A stretch of 64,000 nt of DNA from Nannocystis sp. RBIL2 (GTDB lineage Bacteria > Myxococcota_A > Polyangia > Nannocystales > Nannocystaceae). Under the pieces are notes generated by a model. It was not told the DNA's origin. It saw only the letters and a list, made by a program, of their open reading frames with translations, and searched no databases. The DNA is taken from positions 2,216,001 through 2,280,000 of the forward strand of contig NZ_JAPNJW010000001.1 in the NCBI RefSeq assembly GCF_026626745.1, in the 5' to 3' direction. The translations under genes were made by a program, and so were the position numbers. The first letter of the stretch is position 1; every line of letters begins with the position of its first letter. Shown here piece by piece: positions 27,363 to 36,102 of the stretch.

Positions 27363-30300
27363 ACCGCGAAACCCGCGCAAGCGAGCTCGTGCGCGCTCGC
27401 CTCCTCCACGAGGCCATCCAGGATGTGCGCCCCGCCCGCGCGGCCCAGCGGCGGGCTTGCGCCGACGAGGCAGTGTGCTCACCGGCGGCCTCACACCTCG
27501 TTTGGGCGGTTCGCATCCGCGGTCCCGTCGACGTCGCCGCCCTGCAGCGCGCATGGGAGGCACTCGTGCTCGCCTCCACTCCGCTCCGCTCCGTCCTGCG
27601 CGAGCACATGGGCCGGCTGGAGCAGGTCACCTACGACGCGAGCGCCGTCACCTTCGAGCGCTCGGCGGCGCCGGTCACCGAGGTCGACGATCTGGCCCGA
27701 TTCGCCCGCGATCTCGCCAGCACCCGCTTCGACCATCCCCGCGGTTTTCCCTGGCGGAACGCGCTCGTCTGGGACAACGCGGAGAGCGCCCACGCCCTGG
27801 TCGTCGTGCAGCACGGCGCAATGTGTGACGCCTGGTCCATCCACCCGCAGATGATGCATCTTGCCCAATCGTACTGCCCCGAACCAGGCGTCCATGCCCC
27901 CGCGAGCCCGAGCGCTGCCACGGCGCGGCTGGTGGACGAGCCCGGCGCGCAGCGGTTTTGGCGCGAGCGACTGGCCGGCCTCGACGAGCTCTCGCTGCCA
28001 CGCGAGGGTCTCTCCAGGGCCGGCGGCGGAGATGCCAGCACCTCCGCCATCGACTGCTCGCCCGCATTGAGCCTGGCCCTCGAGCGTACGGCTGCCGATC
28101 TCGGCGTCTCGCCGCTCGCGCTGGTGATGGCCACCTATATCGCGCTGCTCCACCGTTACACCGCGCAGACGGATCTCGCAATTCCGGCGCTCTTGCCGGG
28201 GCCAGGTTCTGGCCTCGCCGCCGGATGCTCGGCGCGGACTGCCGTGATTCGCTGCCGGCTCACCCGCGAGCTGCCCTTCGCCGCGCTGGCCCGGCAGGTC
28301 GCCCGCGAGCTCGACACCGCCGAACCGCACGCCTCCGACGCCCTCGACGACATCGTGCGATGGCTCGGACCGGGCACGGCGCGGGGCGCCGATCTGTTTC
28401 CCGCGCGATTCGTCTGGGCTCCCGCCGTCGGTGACGACATCGAGGTCGCCGGCACGCGCTGGCGCGCGCGGGTCTTCATGCCCGACGGATCCGTCGAGGG
28501 CAGCTCGGCCCACGACCTGCGGCTCGGCTTCGGCCCCGTGACCGGCGGCGGCCTCGGCGGCCTGTTCGTCTACCGACCCGGCAGCGTCAGCCCGACCGTG
28601 GGCGCGCGCATGGGGGAGCACTTCGCGCTTCTCCTCCGCGCGGCCGCCTTTGCGCCGGCGACCCCCGTCGCACGCCTGCCGCTCATCGGCGAGGAGGAAC
28701 GCCGGCTCCTCCTGGACAGCTGGAACGACACCCGGCGCCCGGCCCCGATCGACACTCCGTTCCACGTCCTCTTCGAGGCGGAGGTGCGCCGCGGGCCCGG
28801 GCGCATTGCGGTCAGCGCCGGCCAGCGATCGCTCACCTACGCCGCCCTCGATCGGTTGGCCGACCGGATCGCACGCCGACTACGCGCGCTCGGCATCGGG
28901 CGCGACCACACGGTGGGCCTCCTCATGGCGAGAGGCGTCGACCTACTCGCGTGCATCGTCGGCATCTTCAAAGCCGGCGGCGCCTATGTGCCCATCGACC
29001 CGGCGCTGCCGCCGGCACGCCAGCGCCACATCGTGCGGTCGAGCGGGTGCCCGGTACTGATCGTCGGCTCGGCCGCGGCCGCCGGCCTCGAGGAAGGCGT
29101 CGAGCCAGGCGAGCGACTCGCTACCGCAATCTACCCGCTGGCGGAGTTCCTCGCGGAGCACGCGGAGGACGATCCGGGGTACGAAGGCTGCCGGTCCGCT
29201 GGCGCCGCCGCGACCGACCTGGCCTACGTCATCTACACCTCCGGCTCCACCGGGGCACCCAAGGGAGCGATGGTCGAGCAGCGGGGCATGGTCAACCATC
29301 TCCACGCCAAGATCGACTCCTTGAGCCTCGGCGGAGCCGATGTGGTGGCGCAGAGCGCCGCCCAGAGCTTCGACATCGCCATCTGGCAATTCCTCGCCCC
29401 GCTCCTCGCCGGCGCGCGAGTCGAGATCGTCGCCGACGAGCAGGCGCGCGACCCCGCCGCGCTGCTGTCACTCGTACGCGATCGCAAGATCTCGGTGTTG
29501 GAAGTGGTGCCGTCGCAGCTCGGCGCGCTCCTCGACTACGCGACCGCGGCCGGCGTCGGCCCCGACCAGCTCGCCTCGCTGCGCTGGCTGCTCGCCACGG
29601 GGGAGGCCCTGTCGGCGGAGCTGTGCCGACGCTGGCTCGAGCTCTTTCCGCGGATCCCCCTCGTCAATGCGTATGGCCCGACCGAGTGCTCGGACGACGT
29701 CGCCCATCACACAGTGCGGGCCGCGAGCGACCTCACCGGCCCCGAAGTGCCCATCGGCCGCCCACTTCACAATACGCGGCTCTACGTCCTGGATGCGGAG
29801 CTCGCGCCGGTCCCCATCGGCGTCGCCGGCGAGCTGTGCGTCGCGGGCGTCTGCGTGGGCCGGGGATATCTGGGGGCCCCGGGCGAGACCGCCCGGGCGT
29901 TCCTGAACCATCCGCTCGCCGGCCGCGGCCGCCTGTACCGCACGGGAGACCGCGTGCGCTACACCGCCCGTGGCGAGCTGATCTTCCTCGGACGCCGGGA
30001 CGATCAGGTCAAGATCCGCGGATATCGCATCGAGTTGGACGAGGTCAGCGCCGCCCTCGCCGCGCATGCGGCGGTGCGCGACGCGGCTGTCGTCGTGCGC
30101 CGGGACGCCACCCGCGAGCCGCAGCTCGTCGCATTTTGGACCGCGCGCGGACGGGCGACGGCGGAGGAGCTCGCCGCGCACATGGCCGAGCGGCTGCCGC
30201 CCTACATGCTGCCCGCACACATCCACCGCGTCGACGCCCTGCCCCTCACTCCGAGCGGCAAGGTGGACCGACGGGCCCTCGCCCGACGGACGCTGGAGGA

Positions 30301-31942
30301 TCGCCGTGCGTCGCCCCCCGAAGACGACTCGCACCCGCGAACCCCGGTCGAAGAAATCGTGTGTCACGTGTGGGCGAACATCCTTGGACGCGAGACCGTC
30401 GGGCTCGACGCGCCCCTGGCCGAGCTCGGCACCGATGTGGTCGCCGCCTTCGACACGGCCGTGCGCCTGCGCTTCGTCCTCGGCGTCGACCTGGCGACCG
30501 ACGAGGTTCTGCGCGCCCGCACGGTCCGCGAGCTCGCCGGCACTGCCGCGGGCCGGCTGGGCATCGCACCCGGGGCCGCGCTCTCGCGCCCGCCTCCGCG
30601 TGCCTGCGGCCTCTCGGCGCCGTCTGTCGCCCAGGAGCTCCTCATACTCACCGCCCGCGGCCGCGAGGCGCTCGAGCGCAGCAGCGAGCGCGTGGCCGTG
30701 GCGATCCGCGGGCCGCTCGACCTCGCGGCTCTCGCCGCCGCCGTGGAACATGTCGGCCACCGGCACCCCGCGCTGCGGACCACGCTCCTCCCTGGGACCA
30801 TGGACGAGCCACCTGCCGCCCGCTTCGGCCCGGCCGCCAGGGCGACCACCCTGGACATTCTGCCGGCCAGCGCCAGCCAGGACCTCGCCCTGGAGCTGTG
30901 CGCCCGTCAGGCGGCGAGACCTTTCCCGCTGGGTGACGCGCCGCTCCTTCGTGCGAGCGTGACCCGTGTGGGCGACGAGTGCCATGTCCTCGGGCTCTCC
31001 GCCCACCGGGTGGTCGCCGACGCTCGCTCGCTGCGCGTGCTCCTGGGCGAGCTGGCCCTGCTCCACGACGCCTGCGCGCACGGTCAGGTCGTGCTGCTGC
31101 CGGAGCCGGACGCCGAAGATGCGAGCCGCGTGGCCGCCGAGCAGACCGGCCGCGTGCAAGCGACCCGGCAGCAGTCTCTCTCCTTCTGGGGCCGACAGTG
31201 GGCCGGCGGGCCGGAGGCCCCCTCGAGTCGAAACGCCGCGCCACGCCGGCCAGCCGACAACCGGGCAACCACGAGCTTCGCCCTCCGTGCGACGGTCACC
31301 GAAGCCCTCCGCGCCCTGTGTCGGGCCGAGGCGGTCTCGCTCCACACCCTCCTGTTTGCCGCGACCGGCGTGGTGCTTCGCTCGATGACCGGACGGCCTC
31401 GATTCGCGATCGAGATCGTCCTCGAGAACCGGCCGCTTCCGTGGCAGCGACACGCGGTGGGCGCCCATGCTGTCTCGGTTCCGCTGCGCGCCGAGCCGAC
31501 CGGCGAGGAAAGCTTCGTCGAGCTCCTGCGGCGGACGCGACGACAGGAGCTCGAGGCGCACGCTCACACCGGCCCGGCGCTCCTTGAAGCCCTCGCCAGG
31601 ACGGGTGGCCCGCTCGCGCGGTCCCTGGACCTCGCGCTCGTCGTGGAGCCGCCGCCGCTGCCCATCCGCGCCCGGCACACCTGCTGGGACGTGATCGAGG
31701 CCGGCCACACCGACGGCCCGGCCGCGCGGACGCTGCGGATCCGCGAGCGCGGCGGCCACCTCGAGGGCACCTTCGTCTCCGCCGGCGAATCTCCAGCGGC
31801 CGGCCTGAAGTGGGTGCGAACGTTCGAGGCGCTGGTCGGCGAGCTCGTCGCCGCACCCGAGGCGCGCCTCGCTCGGATCTGGGGCACGGCCTCGGGTCCG
31901 AGCGCGCTCGGCGGGCGGTACGAACATGCGAACGACATCTAG
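27359..31942 (+). CDS. NRPS with one intact A domain between degenerate C, T and C domains (C*-A-T*-C*)
   Basis: The 1527-residue protein has four domains. C*1 (about 35-450): the HHxxxDG site reads QHGAMCDAWS, so the second, catalytic His is Gly. A (about 467-980) is intact: YTSGSTGAPKG, YGPTEC, TGD and SGKVD are present, and the hand-aligned pocket code is D-I-W-E-L-T-A-D-D. As I recall, this code type is reported for 2,4-diaminobutyrate, so a diamino acid fits. T* (about 995-1070): the core reads LGTDVVAA instead of LGG(H/D)S, so the phosphopantetheine serine is Val near 1026. C*2 (about 1090-1525): the site reads SAHRVVADARS, with the catalytic His replaced by Arg. The protein therefore seems unable to carry or condense anything itself and may act as an in-trans loading enzyme. 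The ATG overlaps the SbnB-like stop by 4 bp; this start removes a 24-residue antisense-like extension. Confidence 0.92.
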   Translation: MNRETRASELVRARLLHEAIQDVRPARAAQRRACADEAVCSPAASHLVWAVRIRGPVDVAALQRAWEALVLASTPLRSVLREHMGRLEQVTYDASAVTFERSAAPVTEVDDLARFARDLASTRFDHPRGFPWRNALVWDNAESAHALVVVQHGAMCDAWSIHPQMMHLAQSYCPEPGVHAPASPSAATARLVDEPGAQRFWRERLAGLDELSLPREGLSRAGGGDASTSAIDCSPALSLALERTAADLGVSPLALVMATYIALLHRYTAQTDLAIPALLPGPGSGLAAGCSARTAVIRCRLTRELPFAALARQVARELDTAEPHASDALDDIVRWLGPGTARGADLFPARFVWAPAVGDDIEVAGTRWRARVFMPDGSVEGSSAHDLRLGFGPVTGGGLGGLFVYRPGSVSPTVGARMGEHFALLLRAAAFAPATPVARLPLIGEEERRLLLDSWNDTRRPAPIDTPFHVLFEAEVRRGPGRIAVSAGQRSLTYAALDRLADRIARRLRALGIGRDHTVGLLMARGVDLLACIVGIFKAGGAYVPIDPALPPARQRHIVRSSGCPVLIVGSAAAAGLEEGVEPGERLATAIYPLAEFLAEHAEDDPGYEGCRSAGAAATDLAYVIYTSGSTGAPKGAMVEQRGMVNHLHAKIDSLSLGGADVVAQSAAQSFDIAIWQFLAPLLAGARVEIVADEQARDPAALLSLVRDRKISVLEVVPSQLGALLDYATAAGVGPDQLASLRWLLATGEALSAELCRRWLELFPRIPLVNAYGPTECSDDVAHHTVRAASDLTGPEVPIGRPLHNTRLYVLDAELAPVPIGVAGELCVAGVCVGRGYLGAPGETARAFLNHPLAGRGRLYRTGDRVRYTARGELIFLGRRDDQVKIRGYRIELDEVSAALAAHAAVRDAAVVVRRDATREPQLVAFWTARGRATAEELAAHMAERLPPYMLPAHIHRVDALPLTPSGKVDRRALARRTLEDRRASPPEDDSHPRTPVEEIVCHVWANILGRETVGLDAPLAELGTDVVAAFDTAVRLRFVLGVDLATDEVLRARTVRELAGTAAGRLGIAPGAALSRPPPRACGLSAPSVAQELLILTARGREALERSSERVAVAIRGPLDLAALAAAVEHVGHRHPALRTTLLPGTMDEPPAARFGPAARATTLDILPASASQDLALELCARQAARPFPLGDAPLLRASVTRVGDECHVLGLSAHRVVADARSLRVLLGELALLHDACAHGQVVLLPEPDAEDASRVAAEQTGRVQATRQQSLSFWGRQWAGGPEAPSSRNAAPRRPADNRATTSFALRATVTEALRALCRAEAVSLHTLLFAATGVVLRSMTGRPRFAIEIVLENRPLPWQRHAVGAHAVSVPLRAEPTGEESFVELLRRTRRQELEAHAHTGPALLEALARTGGPLARSLDLALVVEPPPLPIRARHTCWDVIEAGHTDGPAARTLRIRERGGHLEGTFVSAGESPAAGLKWVRTFEALVGELVAAPEARLARIWGTASGPSALGGRYEHANDI

Positions 31943-32762
31943 ACAGGCGGCGATTCCGGGCATCATCGGCGGGCTGGGGCCGCTGGCGCACATCGCCTTC
32001 GAGCGGCGGCTCTTGGCCGAGAGCGCCCGCCGCGGCGCCGCCAGCGACCAGGACCACCCGATCTGGTTCCTGGTCAGCGCCACGGATGTCCCGGACCGCA
32101 CCGAGAGCCTGGCCGGCGCGGCCGAGCGATGCACCCGCTCCCTCGTGCGTTATGGCCGACTCTTGCAGGAGGCCGGCGCCGACTTCCTCGTCGTCGCGTG
32201 TAACACGGCGCATGCGTTTCATCGATCGGTCCAGGCGCACCTGTCGATTCCCTGGATTCACTCGATCGACCGCACCGCCGAGGCGATCGCCCGCGACGAC
32301 GCGGGGAGCGAGCGAGTCGGGATCCTGGCCACGGACGGCACCCTCGCGGCCCGGCTGTACCAGGAGAGCCTGGGCAAGCTCGGGCTGCCCGCGGTCGTCC
32401 CCGTCATCGGCTCCGAGGTCCAGTGCCGCGTGATGGACGCCATCTATTCTCCTCGCTGGGGCGTCAAGGCGACCGGCATCGACGTCAGCGAGGAGGCCCA
32501 GGACGCGCTCGTCGCCGCCGTCAGCTGGTTGAAGGAGCGAGGAGCGACGCGGGTCATCGCCGGCTGCACCGAGCTCTCGGCGGCGCTCGCCAGCCTGTCA
32601 CCCGAACGGCGCCTCGCTCTGCCGTGGACCGACCCGCTCGACATCGCCGCCCGCGTGACGCTGGATCTCGCATTCGAGCCGCGGCTCGCCGGCGCAGGGC
32701 TCGCGCAGCATCGACGACCCGAGCCCGACCGATGGCCACGCGCCGCTCGATACGATGAGTGA
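31926..32762 (+). CDS. Aspartate/glutamate-type racemase
   Basis: The 278-residue protein has the family start GIIGGLGPLA and both catalytic cysteines, in VVACNTAHAF (near residue 88) and VIAGCTELS (near 216), so it should be active as a cofactor-independent racemase. It overlaps the preceding NRPS gene by 17 nt. No epimerisation domain exists in the assembly line, so this enzyme may provide a D-amino acid building block, such as D-diaminopropionate or a D-acidic residue (inference; substrate not readable). It could instead tune the glutamate pool used by the SbnA-like step. Confidence 0.88.
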   Translation: MRTTSRQAAIPGIIGGLGPLAHIAFERRLLAESARRGAASDQDHPIWFLVSATDVPDRTESLAGAAERCTRSLVRYGRLLQEAGADFLVVACNTAHAFHRSVQAHLSIPWIHSIDRTAEAIARDDAGSERVGILATDGTLAARLYQESLGKLGLPAVVPVIGSEVQCRVMDAIYSPRWGVKATGIDVSEEAQDALVAAVSWLKERGATRVIAGCTELSAALASLSPERRLALPWTDPLDIAARVTLDLAFEPRLAGAGLAQHRRPEPDRWPRAARYDE

Positions 32763-32796
32763 TTTCGTCGGCGACTGCCGCTGGAATGGAGCACCC

Positions 32797-33855
32797 ATGC
32801 GATTCGCACTCTTCTTCTTCTCGTCCGACGCCGGCACCCGGGACAACCCGTACGAGCTCATGCTCGAGGCGGCGAAGTTCGCCGACCGCCACGGGTTTGC
32901 TGCAGTCTGGACGCCGGAGCGTCACTTCGATCGCTTCGGAGGCGCCTTTGCCAATCCTGCGCTCACCAGTGCCGCCTTGGCGATGGTCACCGAGCGCCTC
33001 CAGCTCCGTTCGGGCAGCTTGATCTCCCCCCTTCACGACGTCATCCGCATCGCCGAGGAGTGGTCGATGGTGGACCAACTCTCGCGTGGACGGGCCGCCA
33101 TCTCTTTCGGTTCGGGGTGGAACGCCAACGATTTCGTGTTCTTCCCCGAGCGATACGTCCGTCGCCAGGAAGTGATGCTCGAGCAGATCCATCAGCTTCG
33201 TCGACTGTGGCGCGGGGAACGCTGCACGCGCCAGACGCCCACCGGTCCAGCCGAGCTGGAGCTGTTCCCCAAGCCCCGACAGCGGGAACTCCCGATCTGG
33301 CTGACCACTTCCGGTTCGGCGGAGACCTATCGGTCGGCGGCCCGGCTCGGCGCGAACGTTCTCACTCACATGATTATGCAGGATCGGACACAGCTGGCGG
33401 AGCACATCCGGCTGTACCGCAACGAGCGGACGCAGGCGGGGCTCCCGCCCGCGGGCGGGATCGTGAGCCTGATGCTGCACACCTTCATCGGACACTCCGA
33501 CGAGACGGTCCGGCGGATCGTCAGGCCCAGCTTTCGCGAATACTTGCGCTCGGCGGTGAAACTCGAGGTCGCCGCCGCCCAGCGCGCAGGCACCGTGAGC
33601 GGCGGGCTGCGCATGGCCGGGGATGAGATCCCCCCCGACCTGGTCGAGGAGCTCCTCGACATGACCTTCGACCGTTACTACGAGCAGGCCTCGTGCATGG
33701 GCACCATCGATACCGCTGCGCGCCAGGTCAACGCGCTCGCGGCGGCCGGCGTCGACGAGATCGCCTGCCTCATCGACTTCGGTCTGACCCCGTCGACCGT
33801 GCTCGAGGGGCTAGACTCCCTGCGCCAGCTCAAAGAGCGTTTCGACCCGACGTGA
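32797..33855 (+). CDS. Luciferase-like flavin-dependent monooxygenase, natural-product type
   Basis: The product starts MRFALFFFSSD, the typical N-terminus of the LLM group embedded in NRPS/PKS clusters (MupA/Atu6755-like). It continues with TPERHFDRFGG, FGSGWNANDF and a C-terminal barrel strand set; 352 residues. I chose ATG 32797 because ggag lies 6 nt upstream and this start matches the family. An in-frame ATG at 32755 would add 14 residues and overlap the racemase. Such enzymes use FMNH2 and O2 and are thought to oxidise carrier-bound or free intermediates. Here it could hydroxylate the fatty chain or an amino acid (inference). It is the last gene of the operon. Confidence 0.88.
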   Translation: MRFALFFFSSDAGTRDNPYELMLEAAKFADRHGFAAVWTPERHFDRFGGAFANPALTSAALAMVTERLQLRSGSLISPLHDVIRIAEEWSMVDQLSRGRAAISFGSGWNANDFVFFPERYVRRQEVMLEQIHQLRRLWRGERCTRQTPTGPAELELFPKPRQRELPIWLTTSGSAETYRSAARLGANVLTHMIMQDRTQLAEHIRLYRNERTQAGLPPAGGIVSLMLHTFIGHSDETVRRIVRPSFREYLRSAVKLEVAAAQRAGTVSGGLRMAGDEIPPDLVEELLDMTFDRYYEQASCMGTIDTAARQVNALAAAGVDEIACLIDFGLTPSTVLEGLDSLRQLKERFDPT

Positions 33856-34288
33856 GCGACTGCGAGCTGCTCGTACCAGCCGCAGATCGAGCTCGCCGCT
33901 CGCCTCGGGCTCCTCGACGCTTTTGAACTTGGGCCGCGGCGAATCGAGGCTGTCGTCCCGGTATGATCATACCTCGGCCCGATCGACCCTGGCCACAATG
34001 AGCCACCGGGGAATTTCCGCGACGAGCTCGTCCCGAGGCTCGCGCCCTCAAGGTCCCTGATGGGGTGGCCGCGCCCGCGATCGATCGGGGTTCGTGCACC
34101 GCCTCGAGATCGTCGCGGCGGCCCCACGCAGTCAGCCCCAGCAGCAGCGTCGCCACGCCCGCGAACACGAACACTGCGCGAGTTCGGGCGACACCTGTCG
34201 CGGTGGAGGCGGGCGGAGCGACCGAGCAGTTCACCGCCGAGAGGCCCCATCGAGCTGGACGCCGACGGCCGGGAGACCGGCCCCGACG
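33856..34288. other. Region after the biosynthetic operon, with a 14-bp palindrome
   Basis: No gene here can be supported firmly. A perfect 14-bp palindrome, ggtatgatcatacc, lies at 33960-33973, about 105 bp after the last biosynthetic stop, and could be an operator or terminator element. A minus-strand frame at 33830-34234 has one hydrophobic segment but then turns low-complexity and overlaps the oxidase end, so I do not call it. Confidence 0.4.
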
Positions 34289-34554
34289 CGGTCGGGGCGG
34301 ACCAGCTTGATCGCCACCCTGCGCCCGAGCTCCGGGTCGACGCCGGCGTAGACGACCCCCATGCCGCCGGCCCCGATCCGCTCGCCCACCACGTAGCGCC
34401 CGAGCCGCAGCGCCGGCGCCGGCTCGCCGAGGAGCCGCCCGCGGACCTCCGCGAACAGGCGCTGGAACTCGAGCGGTCGCTCGCCCACGCGCGCATCAAC
34501 GCCGTGATGGTTCGGCCCGGTCTCGACACCCATAGCCCGAGGACTCAAGACCAT
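34289..34554 (-). pseudogene. 5' fragment of a Ser/Thr kinase gene
   Basis: From ATG 34554 the minus strand encodes [10 protein letters not shown], then [12 protein letters not shown], the glycine loop GAGGMG and the lysine motif VAIKLV. Homology ends abruptly near 34289, so about 90 codons of kinase N-terminus remain. The DNA is very similar to 923-1195 on the plus strand, including the region just before the ATG, but in opposite orientation. It also reveals the native start of that family: here the ATG is in frame, whereas in the gene at 794-3091 one base is missing. It is a truncated duplicate and cannot make a kinase. Confidence 0.75.
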
Positions 34555-35281
34555 GCCTACCACCAGCCACGAACCATCGGGTCTCATCGCCATCCGCGCG
34601 CTCGTCGACATGGAGCGCGAGCGACAGGACCGCGAGCGCGCCGCCGCGGCCGCCCGTGACGCCGCCGAGGCCGCTGCCCGCGAGGCCGCCGCGGCCAGGG
34701 CCCGCGCCGAAGAGGATGCCCGGGCCCGCGCCGCGGCCGAGGCCGCAGAGACCGCGCGCCTGGCCGAGGAGCGCCGGGAGCACGAGGCGCGGCTGCGCGC
34801 GGCCGAGATCGAGGGCCGGCTGCGCGCGAGCCAGGCGGCCCACCTGGCGCAGGTGCAGGCCGAGCTCGACGACCGCACCCGGCGGTCGCGCTCCGGCGGC
34901 GCCGTCGGCCTGTGGACCGCCGGCGCGCTCGGCCTCGTCGGCCTGGGCCTCGCGGTGCTGCTGCGGGGCCCCGCCATGGCCGCGCCCGCGCCCGCCCTCG
35001 CCCCTGCCGACACCTCGCTCCACGACGCCCGCCAGGCGATCGCGGACCTCCGCGCCGGGATCGAGGACATCGAGCGTCAGACCGACGAGGACCGCCGCGC
35101 CCTCGCGGACGCCCTCGCGCGGGCCACGGCCCCGACCGTCGAGCTCCCCGCGGCCGCCCCCGCGCCGCGCCCGCGGCCGACCGCGCGCCCGACCGCCAAG
35201 CCGGGCGAGAAGCCCGTCGTCGGCAAGCCCGGCGGCATCAAGATCTGCGACACCAACGACCCGCTCGCCGAGGACTGCTGA
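34553..35281 (+). CDS. Coiled-coil membrane protein of unknown function
   Basis: The 242-residue protein has a long Ala/Arg/Glu-rich coiled coil (about 17-105). One membrane helix follows (about 118-138, GLWTAGALGLVGLGLAVLLRG), then a shorter helical stretch (about 152-188), a Pro-rich linker and a conserved-looking end (KICDTNDPLAEDC). With the helix in the middle, the N-terminal coiled coil is likely cytoplasmic and the tail periplasmic. The start is uncertain: the ATG shares the CATG of the kinase fragment read in the opposite direction, and no SD is visible. An alternative start is the ATG before ERERQDRER, about 19 codons in. It converges on a sigma factor gene; a six-unit repeat cluster lies between them. 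Family not recognised. Confidence 0.65.
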   Translation: MPTTSHEPSGLIAIRALVDMERERQDRERAAAAARDAAEAAAREAAAARARAEEDARARAAAEAAETARLAEERREHEARLRAAEIEGRLRASQAAHLAQVQAELDDRTRRSRSGGAVGLWTAGALGLVGLGLAVLLRGPAMAAPAPALAPADTSLHDARQAIADLRAGIEDIERQTDEDRRALADALARATAPTVELPAAAPAPRPRPTARPTAKPGEKPVVGKPGGIKICDTNDPLAEDC

Positions 35282-35304
35282 GGCATCCGCGGATCCGCCA
35301 CTCG

Positions 35305-35387
35305 CAGCATGCCCTTTCGAGCATGCCCGGAACGCCATGTTCGAGACGACATGTCGCAGAAGACATGCCCTTCAGAGCATGTCCTCA
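35305..35387. repeat. Six-unit array of the 14-bp palindromic repeat
   Basis: CATG cores start at 35308, 35322, 35336, 35350, 35364 and 35378, exactly 14 bp apart. Each core is the centre of a 10-bp near-palindrome (consensus close to GGACATGTCC) followed by 4 variable bases. Neighbouring units can pair into hairpins with 4-nt loops. The array fills the gap between the convergent genes ending at 35281 and 35385, so a role as bidirectional terminator or mRNA-end stabiliser is possible. Confidence 0.8.
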
Positions 35388-36014
35388 CGTACTGGTTCCG
35401 CGGGGCAGCCCGCGGGCCGACAGCTCGCGGACCCAGTCGTCGAGGCGGTCGACCGTCGACGCGCGCAGGGCCGGCGTCTCCGCCAGGCGCTCGCAGGCGG
35501 CCACCACGAGCAGCCTGGCCTTGCGCAGGCGGCCGTACATGCCCGGCTCGGACAGCCCGTACATGCGGGCCAGCTCGCCAGCGGTGGCGCCCTCGAGGTG
35601 ATACAGCTCGAACGCGATCTGCAGATCGATCGGCAGCTCGCGCAGCGCTTGCAGCAGGATCGCCTCCTCGCGTCGGTGGGCCAGCGCGCTGGTCGGCGAC
35701 GGCCCGAAGCCGGCCAGCGAGTGCTCGATCGGGTCGAGGTGCTCGGCGTCGCGGCGCTTGCGGCGGAGGTGGGCCAGCAGCACCAGGCGCGCAGTCCCGA
35801 GCACGTAGGTGCGGAACGCAGACTCGCCGCGGAACCGCTCCTTGCCCTCGCACATCGCCAGGAACGTCTGCTGGATCAGGTCGGCCGCCGCCTCCTCGCC
35901 GACCTTGTAGTAGAAAAAACGGCACACCGCGTCGAAGTGGCGCGCGAGCAACGAGTCGCCGGCCGCGCGATCGCCCGCGCGCCAGGCCGTCAGCAGCTCC
36001 TCGTCGCTCGTCAT
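35385..36014 (-). CDS. ECF-type RNA polymerase sigma factor
   Basis: The 209-residue protein has sigma region 2 (about 20-85; DLIQQTFLAMCEGKERFRGES and the following TYVLGTARLVLLAHLRRK). Region 4 (about 115-175; ALRELPIDLQIAFELYHLEGATAGELARMYGLS) is a clear helix-turn-helix. Length and order match ECF sigma factors. No anti-sigma gene is adjacent on the same strand. The gene ends at a six-unit repeat array and converges with the coiled-coil protein gene. The regulon cannot be inferred. Confidence 0.9.
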   Translation of the reverse strand: MTSDEELLTAWRAGDRAAGDSLLARHFDAVCRFFYYKVGEEAAADLIQQTFLAMCEGKERFRGESAFRTYVLGTARLVLLAHLRRKRRDAEHLDPIEHSLAGFGPSPTSALAHRREEAILLQALRELPIDLQIAFELYHLEGATAGELARMYGLSEPGMYGRLRKARLLVVAACERLAETPALRASTVDRLDDWVRELSARGLPRGTST

Positions 36015-36102
36015 GGTCCGCCGCAGTATAGCGGCGCCCGCGGACGCGCGTCACCGCCGGCAGACGTGCCGTCGACGGCGCTCGGCCGCGTCCTCGCCGA
36101 CC

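Noticed and set aside
33830..34234. Minus-strand frame with one hydrophobic segment
   Set aside because: Overlaps the oxygenase gene end and becomes low-complexity; only the membrane-like stretch looks natural.
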